This document shows positions 7,040 to 17,132 of a stretch of 64,000 nt of DNA, piece after piece. Each line of letters opens with the position of its first letter. Positions within the stretch are counted from its first letter, which is position 1. This DNA comes from an uncultured Crocinitomix sp. (GTDB lineage Bacteria; Bacteroidota; Bacteroidia; Flavobacteriales_D; Crocinitomicaceae): NCBI GenBank assembly GCA_937136425.1, contig CAKZON010000069.1, positions 186,001-250,000 of the forward strand, written 5' to 3'. Below the pieces are notes generated by a model, which saw nothing but the letters and a program-made list of their open reading frames with translations, made no database searches and was not told where the DNA came from. A program made the position numbers and the translations under genes.

Positions 7040-10000
7040 ATGCAAGCAATTCTTACAATAAAAAATTTGATTTTTCTAACGACACTTTTTCTCTTAACCG
7101 CAAATATCGGAAAAGCGCAAACGTATGAAATGGATGTAGAAGACGGTAACACTATATATACATGTTCTGGAACATTTACTGATTCAGATCCAAGTATTAC
7201 AGGTGATTATTTAAATGATGAAGACTATACGGTTACTTTTTGTTCTGGCAGCAGTGAATTCTTAACCTTTGACTTTGATGTTACTGGTTTTTTTGATGCA
7301 CTTGGAACTGGAGATACCCTTTATATGTATGACGGTATGGACGTGACAGGAGACCTAATCATGAAAATTGATAACACAGATGATCCTGGTTTTAGTGAGT
7401 TCATGTTATCTACATTTTCAACTTGTGTTACTTTCCGTTTTATTTCTGACGGAGCTGGAACAAATGATGGTTGGGCTGCAGAAATTTCATGCCCTGCTCC
7501 ACCGGAATCTTGCAGTGACAACCCTGTAGCTGCTGATATTGCATTACAAGCACCCTACATTTGCAATTTTGATGGATATTGTGGAAACACCAGTGCATAT
7601 TATCACGAAGATCTTCCTAACAACATGATTGGTACTGGTGGCAGCTGTCCGTCAGCACAGGCTTTTTTAGGTACAATTCAAAACAACTCATGGTTACGAT
7701 TTGAAGCAACAGCAACTTCCGTTTCGTTAGATTTTACGGTATCGGGTTGTGGATTAGACGGAATACAAGTTGGTATTCTTCAATATGACGGGTCCGATTG
7801 GGTTCGTTTTTCTGATTGTGACATGACAGATGGTGAAAACTCTGGAACATTTACAGTGGATGGAACAGGAATGACAATTGGAGAGGTTTATTACATTATG
7901 GTTGATGGATTTGCAGGTGCTAACTGTGATTATATCATTAATGTTGAAGATGGAGATGGGATTGCTGTGTTAGATGCAGGCGCAGATCAAACCGTTTGTC
8001 CAGGAAGTGATGTTGACTTAACCGCAACAGGCCCTTTATTAGCAGAATACACTTGGCACTCGCTAGATGGGGTCGTAACAGATGCTATAGGTGCCAGTCA
8101 AACTTTTAATCCGTTAGTTGAAACAATTTATGTTGTTGAAATAACTGGAGGTGGAGTGTGTCAAAGTCAAACAGATACTGTAGTTGTTTTTATGGGAGAT
8201 GGGGCAGATCCTGGTGTTGGCGGAAGTGTTTTGTATTGTGCTGCTGATGATCCTGTAGATTTGTTTTTAGAATTAACTGGGACACCAGATGCTGGCGGAG
8301 ATTGGAGCCCTGCGTTAATTTCAGGCACAGGGGAATTTGATCCTGCAGCAGACCTAGCAGGCACTTACACATACACACTAACCAGCGTTTGTGGAGAATC
8401 GAGTTCAGAAATTATTGTTGCAATTGATGATGCAATTCCTAATGCGGGTGCTGACAGCACGATAACTATATGCGGTACTGACGATTCTTTTGACTTAACT
8501 ACTCAATTGGGCGGAACCCCAGAACCAGGGGGGATATGGACTCCTTCTTTAACCTCTGGAACATCAACCTTTGACCCAGTAGTTGATCCTGCAGGTGAGT
8601 ATACCTATTCGCTCACCAATGCTTGTGGCACAAATACAGCTACTGTTACCATAACAATTGAAGTTAGCATTCCAAACGCTGGAACTAGCGGTAGTTTAAC
8701 AACCTGCATTACAGATGACCCTGCTGATTTATTTCTTGAACTAACTGGTACACCAGATTTTGGTGGAGAATGGTCGCCCGTAATGGATTCAGGAACAGGG
8801 TTCTTTAATCCTGATGTTGACTCAGATGGAACTTATACATATACCTTAAGCAATGCTTGCGGTTCTGCTTCAAGCGAAGTTGTAACAACTGTTGTGGATG
8901 GGTTGCCTAATACTGGAGATGACGGAGATGTACTACTCTGCATTGAGGATGACCCCATTAATCTTTTTAGTGAACTCACAGGAGGACCAGAAATGGGAGG
9001 AGTATGGTCGCCAATTATGGATTCAGGAACTGATTTATTTAATCCTGCAGTTGATGTATTTGGAGAGTACACTTACAGCCTAACTAATGTTTGCGGTACT
9101 GCAAATTCAATTGTTACTACAGTTTTAACTGAATCTCCCAATGCCGGAACTGATAATGAAACTTCAATATGTCCAGCTGATGAACCAATTAACCTCTTCG
9201 ATTTACTAGGAGGAACACCTGATATAGGTGGTATATGGACCCCTGAGCTTGCTTCAGGAACTGGTGAATTTGATCCAACAATTGACCTTGCAGATACCTA
9301 CACCTATACCTTAGAAACAGCTTGCGGAACAGCTGTTTCAGAAGTAATAATAACACTTAACCCCTTGCCTAATGCAGGTTTAGATGCAACCATATCCATG
9401 TGCTCAGATGAGGACCCTTTCAACTTGATTGACTCATTAGGCGGTAGTCCAGAATTAGGGGGTATTTGGGAACCTGCATTAACTTCTGGATCTGATTTAT
9501 TTGACCCAACAACAGACACTGAATTATTATATCAATATAACGTTACCAACTCTTGCGGATCAACATCTGCGGAAATAATCATTGACATTATATCCTTGCC
9601 ACTTGCAGGAGAAAACGGAACCTTAAGTATTTGCACGAATGCCGAACCATATACCCTAACCAGTTCGATTGAAGGCGAGTTTGATTCAGGAGGCCTTTGG
9701 TCTCCTGAATTAACCGCTGGAGAAGAGTTTAACCCTTCAATAGACACGCCTGGTGTCTATACCTATACCGTTTCAAATGTTTGTGGAAGCTCAAGTTCAA
9801 CAGTTATTGTTAGTACTAATGATTTACCAAATGCTGGAGAGTCTGCCATTCTAACTATTTGTCCAAATGACACCCCAATTAATCTTTTTGATTCCATTGA
9901 GGGAAGCCCTACTGAAGGTGGAACTTGGACACCAGTTTTATACTCAGGAACAAATTTTTATAGCCCAAATCAAGACGAATTAGGGCTCTATACCTACACT

Positions 10001-10339
10001 GTTTCTAACGAATGTGGCGAAAATTCAACAGTTGTTCAAGTCACTGATTTTGGTGCAGACTGCAGTTACCATATTTATATACCAACCGTTTTTAGTCCTA
10101 ACAATGATGGCGAAAATGACGGTTTTTATATTAGAGGATCGGGTATTACAGAAATGACACTTACGATCTATAATCGTTGGGGACAAAAAGTATTTCAATC
10201 AACAAATCAAGAAATTGGTTGGGATGGATACTTCCGTGGAAAACCTGTTAACAATGACGTTTTTGTTTACCTAGTAAATGGAACTTATCAAAACGGTGAG
10301 ACATTTAATTTAACTGGAGACGTAACACTTACAAAATAG
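7040..10339 (+). CDS. giant T9SS type B cargo protein with CUB domain and eight repeats
   Basis: A 1099-residue exported protein, counted from the ATG at 7040, which begins a signal peptide ending near residue 27 (ANIGKAQ). A CUB-like domain follows at about 30-150 (CSGTFTDSDPS, LYMYDGMDVTG, VTFRFISDG). A second beta domain with paired Cys spans about 155-300. Eight repeats of about 77 residues follow, then a gliding-motility-associated T9SS type B sorting domain in the last 90 residues (IYIPTVFSPNNDGENDGF, NRWGQKVFQS, GWDGYFRGKPVNNDVFVYL). Type B cargo is exported through the T9SS and kept at the surface or released with a PorP/SprF-type partner. Such a partner gene starts 5 bases downstream. 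It probably acts as an adhesin or surface filament. Confidence 0.9.
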   Translation: MQAILTIKNLIFLTTLFLLTANIGKAQTYEMDVEDGNTIYTCSGTFTDSDPSITGDYLNDEDYTVTFCSGSSEFLTFDFDVTGFFDALGTGDTLYMYDGMDVTGDLIMKIDNTDDPGFSEFMLSTFSTCVTFRFISDGAGTNDGWAAEISCPAPPESCSDNPVAADIALQAPYICNFDGYCGNTSAYYHEDLPNNMIGTGGSCPSAQAFLGTIQNNSWLRFEATATSVSLDFTVSGCGLDGIQVGILQYDGSDWVRFSDCDMTDGENSGTFTVDGTGMTIGEVYYIMVDGFAGANCDYIINVEDGDGIAVLDAGADQTVCPGSDVDLTATGPLLAEYTWHSLDGVVTDAIGASQTFNPLVETIYVVEITGGGVCQSQTDTVVVFMGDGADPGVGGSVLYCAADDPVDLFLELTGTPDAGGDWSPALISGTGEFDPAADLAGTYTYTLTSVCGESSSEIIVAIDDAIPNAGADSTITICGTDDSFDLTTQLGGTPEPGGIWTPSLTSGTSTFDPVVDPAGEYTYSLTNACGTNTATVTITIEVSIPNAGTSGSLTTCITDDPADLFLELTGTPDFGGEWSPVMDSGTGFFNPDVDSDGTYTYTLSNACGSASSEVVTTVVDGLPNTGDDGDVLLCIEDDPINLFSELTGGPEMGGVWSPIMDSGTDLFNPAVDVFGEYTYSLTNVCGTANSIVTTVLTESPNAGTDNETSICPADEPINLFDLLGGTPDIGGIWTPELASGTGEFDPTIDLADTYTYTLETACGTAVSEVIITLNPLPNAGLDATISMCSDEDPFNLIDSLGGSPELGGIWEPALTSGSDLFDPTTDTELLYQYNVTNSCGSTSAEIIIDIISLPLAGENGTLSICTNAEPYTLTSSIEGEFDSGGLWSPELTAGEEFNPSIDTPGVYTYTVSNVCGSSSSTVIVSTNDLPNAGESAILTICPNDTPINLFDSIEGSPTEGGTWTPVLYSGTNFYSPNQDELGLYTYTVSNECGENSTVVQVTDFGADCSYHIYIPTVFSPNNDGENDGFYIRGSGITEMTLTIYNRWGQKVFQSTNQEIGWDGYFRGKPVNNDVFVYLVNGTYQNGETFNLTGDVTLTK
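8206..10050 (+). repeat. eight tandem coding repeats of about 230 bp
   Basis: Each unit encodes a sequence of the form PNAG-x6-C-x-DDP-x-LF-x-L-GGTPE-x-GG-x-WxP-x-L-x-SGT-x-FDP-x-(V/I)D-x-GxYTYTLxNxCG. Two Cys per unit are conserved and could form one disulphide each. The seventh unit is the most diverged and slightly shorter. The units are not identical at DNA level, so expansion is not recent. Boundaries are approximate. Confidence 0.85.
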
Positions 10340-10344
10340 CGCTT

Positions 10345-11385
10345 ATGAAATCTTTAATAATAATTCTTTCGTTCATCTCAGTCACAATTGTTCATGGTCA
10401 AGATGTACATTTTAGTCAATTAAGTAAAACTCCATTACTACAATCACCTGCAATGGCTGGAGCTTTTTCATCAGACCTTCGGGTTTCAGCACATTATAAA
10501 AATCAATGGGCAAATATTGGTAACCCATACACTACGTATGCATTTGCAATTGATGGTAAAATAAAAGGAGACAACTGGAAAAATAAATACATTGGAGTTG
10601 GAGGGTCATTACTAACTGACAAAGCAGGAAGTCTTCATTTTAAGAGGTTTCAAGGTGATTTACATACGGCATATCATCAAAAAGTTAATACGAATCATTA
10701 CTTAAGTTTTGGCTTAAAAATTGGTGTTGTACAACACAGTATAAGTTTATTAGAAGCACAATGGGACAATCAATATGACGGAGCCGGTTATAACGGTTCA
10801 TTATCGAGCGGTGAAAATATTTCTTTTCAACCATTTATGTCATTTGACGCTGGGGCTGGAATTTTATGGACCTACCAAATGGGAAATGGTACAGTAAGTT
10901 CATACGATTCCAAGTTCATGCAAATTGGTTTGGCGGTTCATCATTTAAACAAGCCTAATTTAAGTTTTGTTGGGCCTCAGCAATCACGATATTATCAGCG
11001 ATATGTCCTTCATGGCAGAGGTTCTTTCGGAATCAATAATTCTTCTTGGGCAGTAGAACCTTCTTTTTTATTCCAGCGCAAATCAAAAGAACAAGAACTT
11101 GTAATAGGAACAATGTTCAAATACCTTATTACAGAAAAAAGTCATTACACAGAGTATGTTGCCAAATTTGATGTTTCTTTCGGGGGCTACTACCGTTTTT
11201 TATCAGATGCAATTGTTCCAACGATATATTTTAATTACGCTACTTGTGGTTTAGGAATCGGATATGACATTAATATATCACCATTAAGCGCAGCCACAAA
11301 TTACCGTGGAGGGCTTGAGATTTCATTAAAATTTGTCTCACCTCATCCTTACCACAAAACGTCACATAGTTTTCCTTCTTTTTAA
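10345..11385 (+). CDS. PorP/SprF family T9SS outer-membrane protein
   Basis: A 346-residue outer-membrane beta-barrel protein. A signal peptide (MKSLIIILSFISVTIVHGQ) is followed by QDVHFSQLSKTPLLQSPAMAGAF, the hallmark N-terminus of the PorP/SprF family (QDxHFSQ...NPAxAG). The body alternates beta strands and ends in strands typical of outer-membrane barrels. Family members are T9SS accessory proteins, and SprF is needed for surface display of the adhesin SprB. It lies 5 bases after the type B cargo gene, and such cargo/SprF pairs are common in gliding Bacteroidota. It is most likely the dedicated partner of that cargo rather than the core PorP. Confidence 0.92.
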   Translation: MKSLIIILSFISVTIVHGQDVHFSQLSKTPLLQSPAMAGAFSSDLRVSAHYKNQWANIGNPYTTYAFAIDGKIKGDNWKNKYIGVGGSLLTDKAGSLHFKRFQGDLHTAYHQKVNTNHYLSFGLKIGVVQHSISLLEAQWDNQYDGAGYNGSLSSGENISFQPFMSFDAGAGILWTYQMGNGTVSSYDSKFMQIGLAVHHLNKPNLSFVGPQQSRYYQRYVLHGRGSFGINNSSWAVEPSFLFQRKSKEQELVIGTMFKYLITEKSHYTEYVAKFDVSFGGYYRFLSDAIVPTIYFNYATCGLGIGYDINISPLSAATNYRGGLEISLKFVSPHPYHKTSHSFPSF

Positions 11386-11401
11386 ATTGTATTAATCCAG
11401 C

Positions 11402-12652
11402 TTAATGTGAGTGCTCTCCCCCACTTTCACTTTTTTGCAGATGACTTTGCAAATAGTATGCTCCGCTCAATACAATCTTATCTCCTTTATGAATTTTTTC
11501 AAGTGGTGTTACTTGTGTATATCCCAGTTGAGTCGGTCCTGTCTTAACCTCTAATCTAGAAAAAGTCGTCTTTTTAGGCCCATGGTTATGACCGTCATCT
11601 ACTCCATGCTCATCTTCATCATTTTCTTTTTCATAAAGGAAAATAAATGATCTTCCCTCGGCCTGAACAATTGCTCCTTCTGGTAAAGTTTTCACCTCAT
11701 TTGATCCTATATCAATTAATGCGTTAACGTACATTCCTGGTATTAATGCAGCATCTTTATCTTTAATATGTGCATGTACCGCAACTGTTTTTGTTTCATT
11801 TTCAAATGATTTACCCACATTAAAAATGGTTCCTTCAATCTCTTTATTAGACTGATTGGTTAACACAAAATGAACAGTTTGCCCTTCTTTAACCTTTGGC
11901 AAATCTTGCTCATAAACCAATAAATCTACATGCATTTCAGAATTGTCTACAATTGAAAATAGTGGTTTTCCAACTTCAACAGATGAACCTATATTCACAT
12001 ATATTTCAGTGATATGTCCAGCAATTGGTGCAACTATTGGAATTGTAGACACAGGTCCTCCATCTCCATTTATTTTATAAACAGCTAACTGCTTTTTTAA
12101 GGAGTTGAAGCGCGCCTGCTCAGCATCCAAATCTGCCTTAGTTTTTTCCAACACTTTTTTAGCGTTTACATTTTCTGTACTCAGTGTTGTTTGTCGGTCG
12201 TACTCTAATTTTAAAAACTCTAAATTACTTTTTGAGACTAAATAGTCTTGTTGTAAAATAGTAAATTCAGGACTTTCTACATAAGCCAATACAGCTCCTT
12301 TTTTTACTTCTTGCCCTTCAATTACTTTAATTGTTTTAACTAGTCCTGTTGTAAAAACAGAAACATCTGCCTGGTTTTGTGGCGGCAATTTGGTATATCC
12401 ATTTGCGTTAACAACTTCACTCATGTTCTTTTTCTCAAACCAGCCCAACTCAATCTCCGCATTGGTGTATTGTGAGTTATTAAGCTCAACTGTTTTACCA
12501 TGCCCGTGATGATTATGTTCATCTTCATGTGCCTCATTTTCCGATACTACCTCAACCGTTTCTCCTCCAGAAAAATAGTCATAGGTAAAATATGCAACTA
12601 CCATTAAGGCCATTCCAATTACAACCCCAATTATATATTTTTGATTTTTCAT
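11402..12652 (-). CDS. efflux RND periplasmic adaptor (CzcB/CusB-like)
   Basis: A 416-residue membrane-fusion protein linking an inner-membrane RND pump to its outer-membrane channel. An N-terminal anchor (YIIGVVIGMALMVVAYFTYDYF) is followed by a His-rich stretch HEDEHNHHGHG (about residues 42-52), a likely metal-binding segment. The lipoyl/barrel-sandwich halves are seen at VFTTGLVKTIKVIEGQEVKKG and IPIVAPIAGHITEIYVNIG, with a coiled hairpin between them (LQQDYLVSKSNLEFLKLEYD). Another His-rich loop (DEHGVDDGHNHG) sits near residue 350 and a C-terminal GEHSH completes the set. It is translated 12 bases downstream of the pump gene, in one operon. Confidence 0.93.
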   Translation of the reverse strand: MKNQKYIIGVVIGMALMVVAYFTYDYFSGGETVEVVSENEAHEDEHNHHGHGKTVELNNSQYTNAEIELGWFEKKNMSEVVNANGYTKLPPQNQADVSVFTTGLVKTIKVIEGQEVKKGAVLAYVESPEFTILQQDYLVSKSNLEFLKLEYDRQTTLSTENVNAKKVLEKTKADLDAEQARFNSLKKQLAVYKINGDGGPVSTIPIVAPIAGHITEIYVNIGSSVEVGKPLFSIVDNSEMHVDLLVYEQDLPKVKEGQTVHFVLTNQSNKEIEGTIFNVGKSFENETKTVAVHAHIKDKDAALIPGMYVNALIDIGSNEVKTLPEGAIVQAEGRSFIFLYEKENDEDEHGVDDGHNHGPKKTTFSRLEVKTGPTQLGYTQVTPLEKIHKGDKIVLSGAYYLQSHLQKSESGGEHSH

Positions 12653-12664
12653 TTTCTTAAACTT

Positions 12665-15600
12665 TTACAATGAGTTAACTAAATATTTAACTCTATAAAC
12701 ACTTTCGTTATATGCTTTAACAGCACTTAAATATTTTTTCTGGGTATTAAATGATGATGTAATTGCTTGCGCATATTGTAAATAATCAATATCTCCATTC
12801 GCATAACCCAAGGTTGATTTTTCAATCAGTAATTGAGCATTTTCAAGCGCCTTTGCATAAAAATTCACTTGCATGTTTTGCAACATTAATTCTCTTGTTG
12901 CTCTTAAAAGTTGATTTTCTAATTGTTTTAAAACATAATCTGCCTCTTGCTCTTCAATTAAAATATCTGTTTTTGCAGCCGCTCTTTCCGCTTTATTTGA
13001 TCCAAAAAATAGCGGAATACTTAACCCAACATTAACTCCTTGAAAACGCGGTGTACCATCATAAACAACAGGTGCACCATCCACTATTTGCTCCCCTTTA
13101 ATAGACTGAATAAAATAGCCAATTGTTATATCAGGAAAATTATATGCACTTTTCACATTCTCCCAGTTTTTAGCTCTATCCACCTCTTGGTTTGCGAATT
13201 GCAAAGTTGGGTTATTAGACAAATTAACCTTGTTAGTATCTCCTGTCAACAATTCTTTTTCAAGCACTGATCCAGTTAAACTCAAATCTTGCGGATTTAA
13301 TAAAACCACTAATTCATTGGATGAAATTTCTTGCTTTAACTTATTGTCCAACCATTCATAGTTCGACTCTAGTGCTTTCAAATCAGCCGTTGTTTTTTCA
13401 ATAACATTAGCATCTCCAGCAGCATATCTTTTTGCCGCTTTTTCTGAAAAAATTTGCAATACACTGTCCTGCGACCACAATAATTTACTTAAACTATTAT
13501 GATAAGCCCATTCATTCCAAGCCATTTGAATTTGGTAACGCAATTCTTGCTGCGCCATTAATTCTTCCGTTTTACTTAGCGCAATTCCTGCATTAAGATA
13601 TTTCTTTTTCGCAACAAAAAGAGCCGGATTAAACTGCTGAGAAATACTATAGCTTTGATCAAAACTTGCGGTGTTTATTTGACCATAAGATGCTGATAAA
13701 TTTGTTTTGGGCATATCATAAGCGGTGCCTTTTAACTCAGTTTGACGCTGTACTTTTAGGGTAGCAATTTTTATTTGTTGATTATTTGTTAAACCCAATT
13801 CTATTGCTTGACTCAATGTATTAACCTGCTCCTGTGCCATGCTATTAATTGAGATAAAACCAATTAAAATTGCCGCTATTGTTTTAGCACCATTCGATTT
13901 AAACTTGAATCCTTTTTCCAAATAGTAGTACAAAATTGGAAGTACTACTAGAGTTAAAAAAGTTGCTGTTAAAAGCCCACCTATTACAACTGTTGCTAGT
14001 GGTTTTTGAACCTCTGCCCCAGCTGAATTACTCATAGCCATTGGCAAAAATCCTAATGAAGCTACTGCAGCTGTCATAATAACTGGGCGCAATCGCACTT
14101 TTGTTCCTTCTTTAATTCGGGCAACAATATCCGTCATTCCCTCTGCTTTTAACTGATTAAAATATCCGATTAATACAATACCATTAAGCACTGCTACACC
14201 AAAAAGTGCAATAAAACCAACACCTGCCGAAATGCTAAAAGGCATATCCCTCATCCATAAAGCTACTACACCACCAATTGCGGCAAGCGGAATTGCGGTA
14301 AAAATGAGCAAGGCTTGCGACACGTTTTTAAAGGTGAAATACAATAATGCAAAAATGAAAGCCAATGCAATTGGAACTGCAATGGACAAACGTTTATTCG
14401 CTTCTACTAAGTTCTCAAACTGACCAGCATATTCAACATAATAACCAACCGGTAAATCTAAACTTGCCTGCAGTTTATCTTGTATTTCTTTTACTACAGA
14501 TTGCACATCTCTATCTCTTACATTAAAACCTATTATTATTCGGCGCTTACCTTGTTCACGACTAATTTGTGCAGGGCCACGCTCCATTTTTATATCTGCA
14601 ACTTGTGCTAAAGGAATTTGACTACCTGAAGGCAGTGTTACATACATGTTTTTCAAATCATCTATGTCCTGTCGATCTTCCTCAGCCAATCGAACAACAA
14701 GGTCAAATCGTTTTTCTCCTTCATAAACAACCCCAGCTTTTTCTCCAGCAAACCCCATACGAACCAGTTGATTTAAATCACCCACATTTAATCCATAAAG
14801 TGCCAATTTATCTTTATCATAGTTGACTGAAATTTGTGGTAAACCTGCTACCGTTTCAGCACGTGCATCTGTTACTCCTTCTACTCCTTGAATAATACTC
14901 ACAATCTCTTCTCCAAAACCAACCAACAAGTCAATATCCTCTCCAAAAACTTTAATTCCTACATCACTTCTTACTCCTGTCATTAACTCATTAAAACGCA
15001 TTTGAATAGGTTGCGAAAACTCTGTTGTAACACCTGGTAAATCAGCCAAAACATCCTCCATTTTATGCATTAGCTCCTCTTTAGAGTCTGCAGATGTCCA
15101 TTCGCTTTTTGGTTTTAGAATCACCATTACGTCAGCCACCTCCATAGGCATTGGATCGGTTGGAACTTCGGCACTACCAATTTTAGAAACCACTTGCTCT
15201 ACTTCTGGAAAATTGGCCATAATTAATTGCTCGGCTTTGGTGGTTGTTTGAATTTCCTGCTCTAATGAACTACCCGGCGGAATAATAACATGCGTTGCAA
15301 TATCACCCTCCTCTAAGGTTGGAATAAACTCGCCACCCAAACTGCTAAACAAAGCCAAGGCTCCAATAAATAAAATGAGTGATACAGCAATAACTCCCGC
15401 TTTTATTCTAAATGCAAAATCCAGTAGTTTTTGATAATAATGATTTAAAAATTGAATGATTTTATCAGAAATAGTGACTTTATGTTTTACTTTTTTACTT
15501 AAAAACAAAGCACTCATCATTGGTACATATGTCAACGATAAAATAAAGGCTCCTAAAATGGCAAAAGAAACTGTTTGTGCCATTGGTCCAAACATTTTTC

Positions 15601-17008
15601 CTTCAATCCCTACCAAAACTAAAATTGGTAAATAAACAATTAAGATAATAATCTCACCAAAAGCTGCTGAGGTTCTTATTTTAGAAGAAGCACCATAAAC
15701 CGCATCATCCATTTCATCTGCAGATAAAGTTTTGCTACCAGTTCTTTTATTCAAAGTATGAATAATTGCTTCAACAATAATTACAGCTCCATCCACAATC
15801 AATCCAAAATCAATTGCACCTAAACTCATGAGGTTTCCACTCACACCGAACAGGTTCATTAAAGAAATGGCAAACAATAGTGCCAGTGGAATTACTGAAG
15901 CCACAATTAAGCCCGCCCGCCAATTTCCAATTAAAAGCACTAATATGAAAATAACAATTAAGGCTCCTTCAATCAAGTTTTTTTGAACAGTACTAATAGC
16001 GTTGTCGACCAATTTAGATCGATCTAAAAACGGCTCAATAGAAACACCTTCTGGTAACGTTTCTTTTATGACCTCCACCTTTTCTTTTACACTTTTAACA
16101 ACCTCAGCACTATTCTCACCTTTAAGCATCATTACCATTCCGCTTACAACTTCTCCTTTACCATCTTTAGTGGTTGCGCCATAACGAATAGCACTGCCGT
16201 ATTGTACATTGGCAACATCTCTAATCAGAATAGGTAAGCCATTTTCAACCTTCACAACGATTTTTTTAATCTCGTCTAATTCGTTAACCATGCCTACCCC
16301 ACGGATGTAATAAGCATTTGGTTTTTTATCAATATAGGCTCCTCCAGTATTTTCATTATTCACCTCTAAAGCTTCAAAAATTTCAGCCATGGTAACCGAC
16401 ATACTTTTAAGCTTATCTGGATCAACAGCCACCTCATATTCTTTAAGCCTTCCTCCTAATGTATTAACCTCAGCAACCCCTGGTGTACCTAACAGTTGTG
16501 GAACTATAATCCAATCCTGAATTGTTCTAAGTTCCATTTCGCTATAGGTATCTTCATAACCTTTTTCAGCACAAACGACATATTGATAAATTTCGCCCAA
16601 ACCTGTGCTTACTGGAGCCAATTCCGGTTTTCCTAAACTTGGCGGTATGTTTTCCTCGGCGGCTTGCAGCCGCTCTGTAATTTGATTTCTTGCCCAATAA
16701 ATATCTACACCTTCCTCAAACACAACGGTGATCAAACTCAAGCCAAAACGGCTCACTGATCTTAGTTCTACTATATCTGGAATAGATTTTACTTCTCTTT
16801 CAATTGGGTACGTAATAAATTTTTCTACCTCTTGTGTGGCTAATGTTGGTGATGTGGTAATTATTTGAACCTGATTGTTTGTTATATCAGGTAAAGCATC
16901 AATTGGTAATTTAGATGCGGAATAAAATCCCCAAACTACCAAGCCTAAGGTAAACAAGCCTATTACAAACTTGTTTTTAATACTAAAATGAATGACTCTA
17001 TTTAACAT
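12665..17008 (-). CDS. CusA/CzcA heavy-metal RND pump fused to TolC-like outer-membrane factor
   Basis: A 1447-residue polypeptide. Residues 1 to about 1035 are a complete HME-RND pump with 12 membrane helices; the family signature AIDFGLIVDGAVIIVEA marks helix 4, and the N-terminus KLPIDALPDITNNQVQI is typical of CzcA/CusA. It exports divalent or monovalent heavy metal by proton antiport. From about residue 1057 (MAQEQVNTLSQAIELGL) it continues as a TolC/CzcC-type outer-membrane factor of about 390 residues. A hydrophobic segment ending SMAQ, which looks like a retained signal peptide, separates the halves. Such fusions occur in Bacteroidota. The metal (Cu, Ag, Zn, Co or Cd) cannot be fixed from sequence. 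The adaptor gene follows and a His-rich gene precedes it. Confidence 0.93.
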   Translation of the reverse strand: MLNRVIHFSIKNKFVIGLFTLGLVVWGFYSASKLPIDALPDITNNQVQIITTSPTLATQEVEKFITYPIEREVKSIPDIVELRSVSRFGLSLITVVFEEGVDIYWARNQITERLQAAEENIPPSLGKPELAPVSTGLGEIYQYVVCAEKGYEDTYSEMELRTIQDWIIVPQLLGTPGVAEVNTLGGRLKEYEVAVDPDKLKSMSVTMAEIFEALEVNNENTGGAYIDKKPNAYYIRGVGMVNELDEIKKIVVKVENGLPILIRDVANVQYGSAIRYGATTKDGKGEVVSGMVMMLKGENSAEVVKSVKEKVEVIKETLPEGVSIEPFLDRSKLVDNAISTVQKNLIEGALIVIFILVLLIGNWRAGLIVASVIPLALLFAISLMNLFGVSGNLMSLGAIDFGLIVDGAVIIVEAIIHTLNKRTGSKTLSADEMDDAVYGASSKIRTSAAFGEIIILIVYLPILVLVGIEGKMFGPMAQTVSFAILGAFILSLTYVPMMSALFLSKKVKHKVTISDKIIQFLNHYYQKLLDFAFRIKAGVIAVSLILFIGALALFSSLGGEFIPTLEEGDIATHVIIPPGSSLEQEIQTTTKAEQLIMANFPEVEQVVSKIGSAEVPTDPMPMEVADVMVILKPKSEWTSADSKEELMHKMEDVLADLPGVTTEFSQPIQMRFNELMTGVRSDVGIKVFGEDIDLLVGFGEEIVSIIQGVEGVTDARAETVAGLPQISVNYDKDKLALYGLNVGDLNQLVRMGFAGEKAGVVYEGEKRFDLVVRLAEEDRQDIDDLKNMYVTLPSGSQIPLAQVADIKMERGPAQISREQGKRRIIIGFNVRDRDVQSVVKEIQDKLQASLDLPVGYYVEYAGQFENLVEANKRLSIAVPIALAFIFALLYFTFKNVSQALLIFTAIPLAAIGGVVALWMRDMPFSISAGVGFIALFGVAVLNGIVLIGYFNQLKAEGMTDIVARIKEGTKVRLRPVIMTAAVASLGFLPMAMSNSAGAEVQKPLATVVIGGLLTATFLTLVVLPILYYYLEKGFKFKSNGAKTIAAILIGFISINSMAQEQVNTLSQAIELGLTNNQQIKIATLKVQRQTELKGTAYDMPKTNLSASYGQINTASFDQSYSISQQFNPALFVAKKKYLNAGIALSKTEELMAQQELRYQIQMAWNEWAYHNSLSKLLWSQDSVLQIFSEKAAKRYAAGDANVIEKTTADLKALESNYEWLDNKLKQEISSNELVVLLNPQDLSLTGSVLEKELLTGDTNKVNLSNNPTLQFANQEVDRAKNWENVKSAYNFPDITIGYFIQSIKGEQIVDGAPVVYDGTPRFQGVNVGLSIPLFFGSNKAERAAAKTDILIEEQEADYVLKQLENQLLRATRELMLQNMQVNFYAKALENAQLLIEKSTLGYANGDIDYLQYAQAITSSFNTQKKYLSAVKAYNESVYRVKYLVNSL

Positions 17009-17132
17009 TGTTCTTTCATTATAGCTGAAGGCATAATCGCCTCAACTAATTTAAAATTCATTGATTTTTAAGTCAATTCAGACATGAATCGAACTCAAGG
17101 AACCGTCTACAAGAAAAATGTAAGGACCTAAC

